From Methanoculleus marisnigri (GTDB lineage: Archaea > Halobacteriota > Methanomicrobia > Methanomicrobiales > Methanoculleaceae), in assembly GCA_002503885.1 (NCBI GenBank), contig DASQ01000130.1, forward strand, positions 1 through 36,795: a stretch of DNA of 36,795 bases, given 5' to 3'. Positions 36,743-36,795 of the stretch are shown piece after piece. The notes under the pieces were generated by a model, which was not told where the DNA came from, ran no database searches, and worked only from the letters and a program-made list of their open reading frames with translations. Positions within the stretch are counted from its first letter, which is position 1; each line of letters starts with the position of its first letter. A program made the position numbers and the translations under genes.

Positions 36743-36795
36743 TCTTGCTAGCAAGAGAGACAAACAAGTCAACTACCCCGCCCTGAAGGACGGGG
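36743..36795. mobile_element. Possible IS200/IS605 (TnpB) element end, cut by the window edge
   Basis: AAGTCAACTACCCCGCCCTGAAGGACGGGG is split here as AAGTCAACTA plus the hairpin CCCCGCCC-TGAA-GGACGGGG (36776-36795, one mismatch). This wording is typical of archaeal IS605-type ends and TnpB guide-RNA scaffolds. A 14-bp palindrome TCTTGCTAGCAAGA lies at 36743-36756. No tnpA or tnpB is visible. The rest of 36531-36742 shows nested inverted repeats (TGCCACG with CGTGGCA) but no gene. Confidence 0.4.

Noticed and set aside
36592..36786. 64-codon plus-strand frame near the right edge, possibly a transposase piece
   Set aside because: No TnpA or TnpB motif is recognisable and no promoter or ribosome binding site is visible.
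1..36795. CRISPR array or toxin-antitoxin pair
   Set aside because: No regularly spaced direct repeats were seen; the AbrB-like protein is followed by an exporter rather than a toxin.

Overview
The window reads as the chromosome of a GC-rich methanogenic euryarchaeon, most likely Methanomicrobiales and close to Methanoculleus. The reasons are a split archaeal RNA polymerase operon (H, B'', B', A', A''), an archaeal class I CCA-adding enzyme, a tRNA gene without encoded CCA, TATA-box promoters with T-tract terminators, a tungsten-type aldehyde:ferredoxin oxidoreductase, an FrhB-like flavoprotein and a Mrp/Nbp35 ATPase. The genus is inferred from sequence style, not from any search.

Layout. 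1-4.1 kb: a two-CBS-domain protein, three tandem minus-strand PEBP/YbhB paralogues each with its own promoter, a phosphoribosyltransferase, and an rnhA-trmO pair. 4.1-7.9 kb: an aldehyde:ferredoxin oxidoreductase diverging from a MoaD-like protein, then mrp and a small partner. 7.9-11.4 kb: a nitrogen-assimilation block with glnA diverging from a broken glutamate synthase locus (GATase remnant, intact GXGXG domain, FrhB-like protein; no central FMN domain). 11.5-15.6 kb: a His-rich AbrB regulator with an ABC exporter, a small membrane protein and a PAS histidine kinase. 15.9-17.8 kb: thpR-cca, RNA end-processing genes. 18.0-23.4 kb: a glutaredoxin-like redoxin with no canonical start codon, coupled to a class III ribonucleotide reductase carrying two inteins. 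23.4-26.2 kb: a DUF1786 protein and a secreted Thr/Pro-rich protein. 26.3-34.7 kb: tRNA-Lys and the rpoH-rpoB2-rpoB1-rpoA1-rpoA2-rpl30e-nusA operon. 34.8-36.5 kb: a PsiE-like membrane protein and a response regulator/roadblock pair. Both window edges carry hairpins like those of IS200/IS605 (TnpB) element ends.

Most notable points: (1) nrdD has two full-length LAGLIDADG inteins at conserved sites, yet its C-terminus lacks the Cys4 zinc ribbon and R-V-T-G-Y glycyl-radical segment I expect. (2) The adjacent redoxin seems to start at ATT. (3) The glutamate synthase locus is decayed. (4) Several promoters carry perfect inverted repeats at the predicted transcription start, suggesting local operators.
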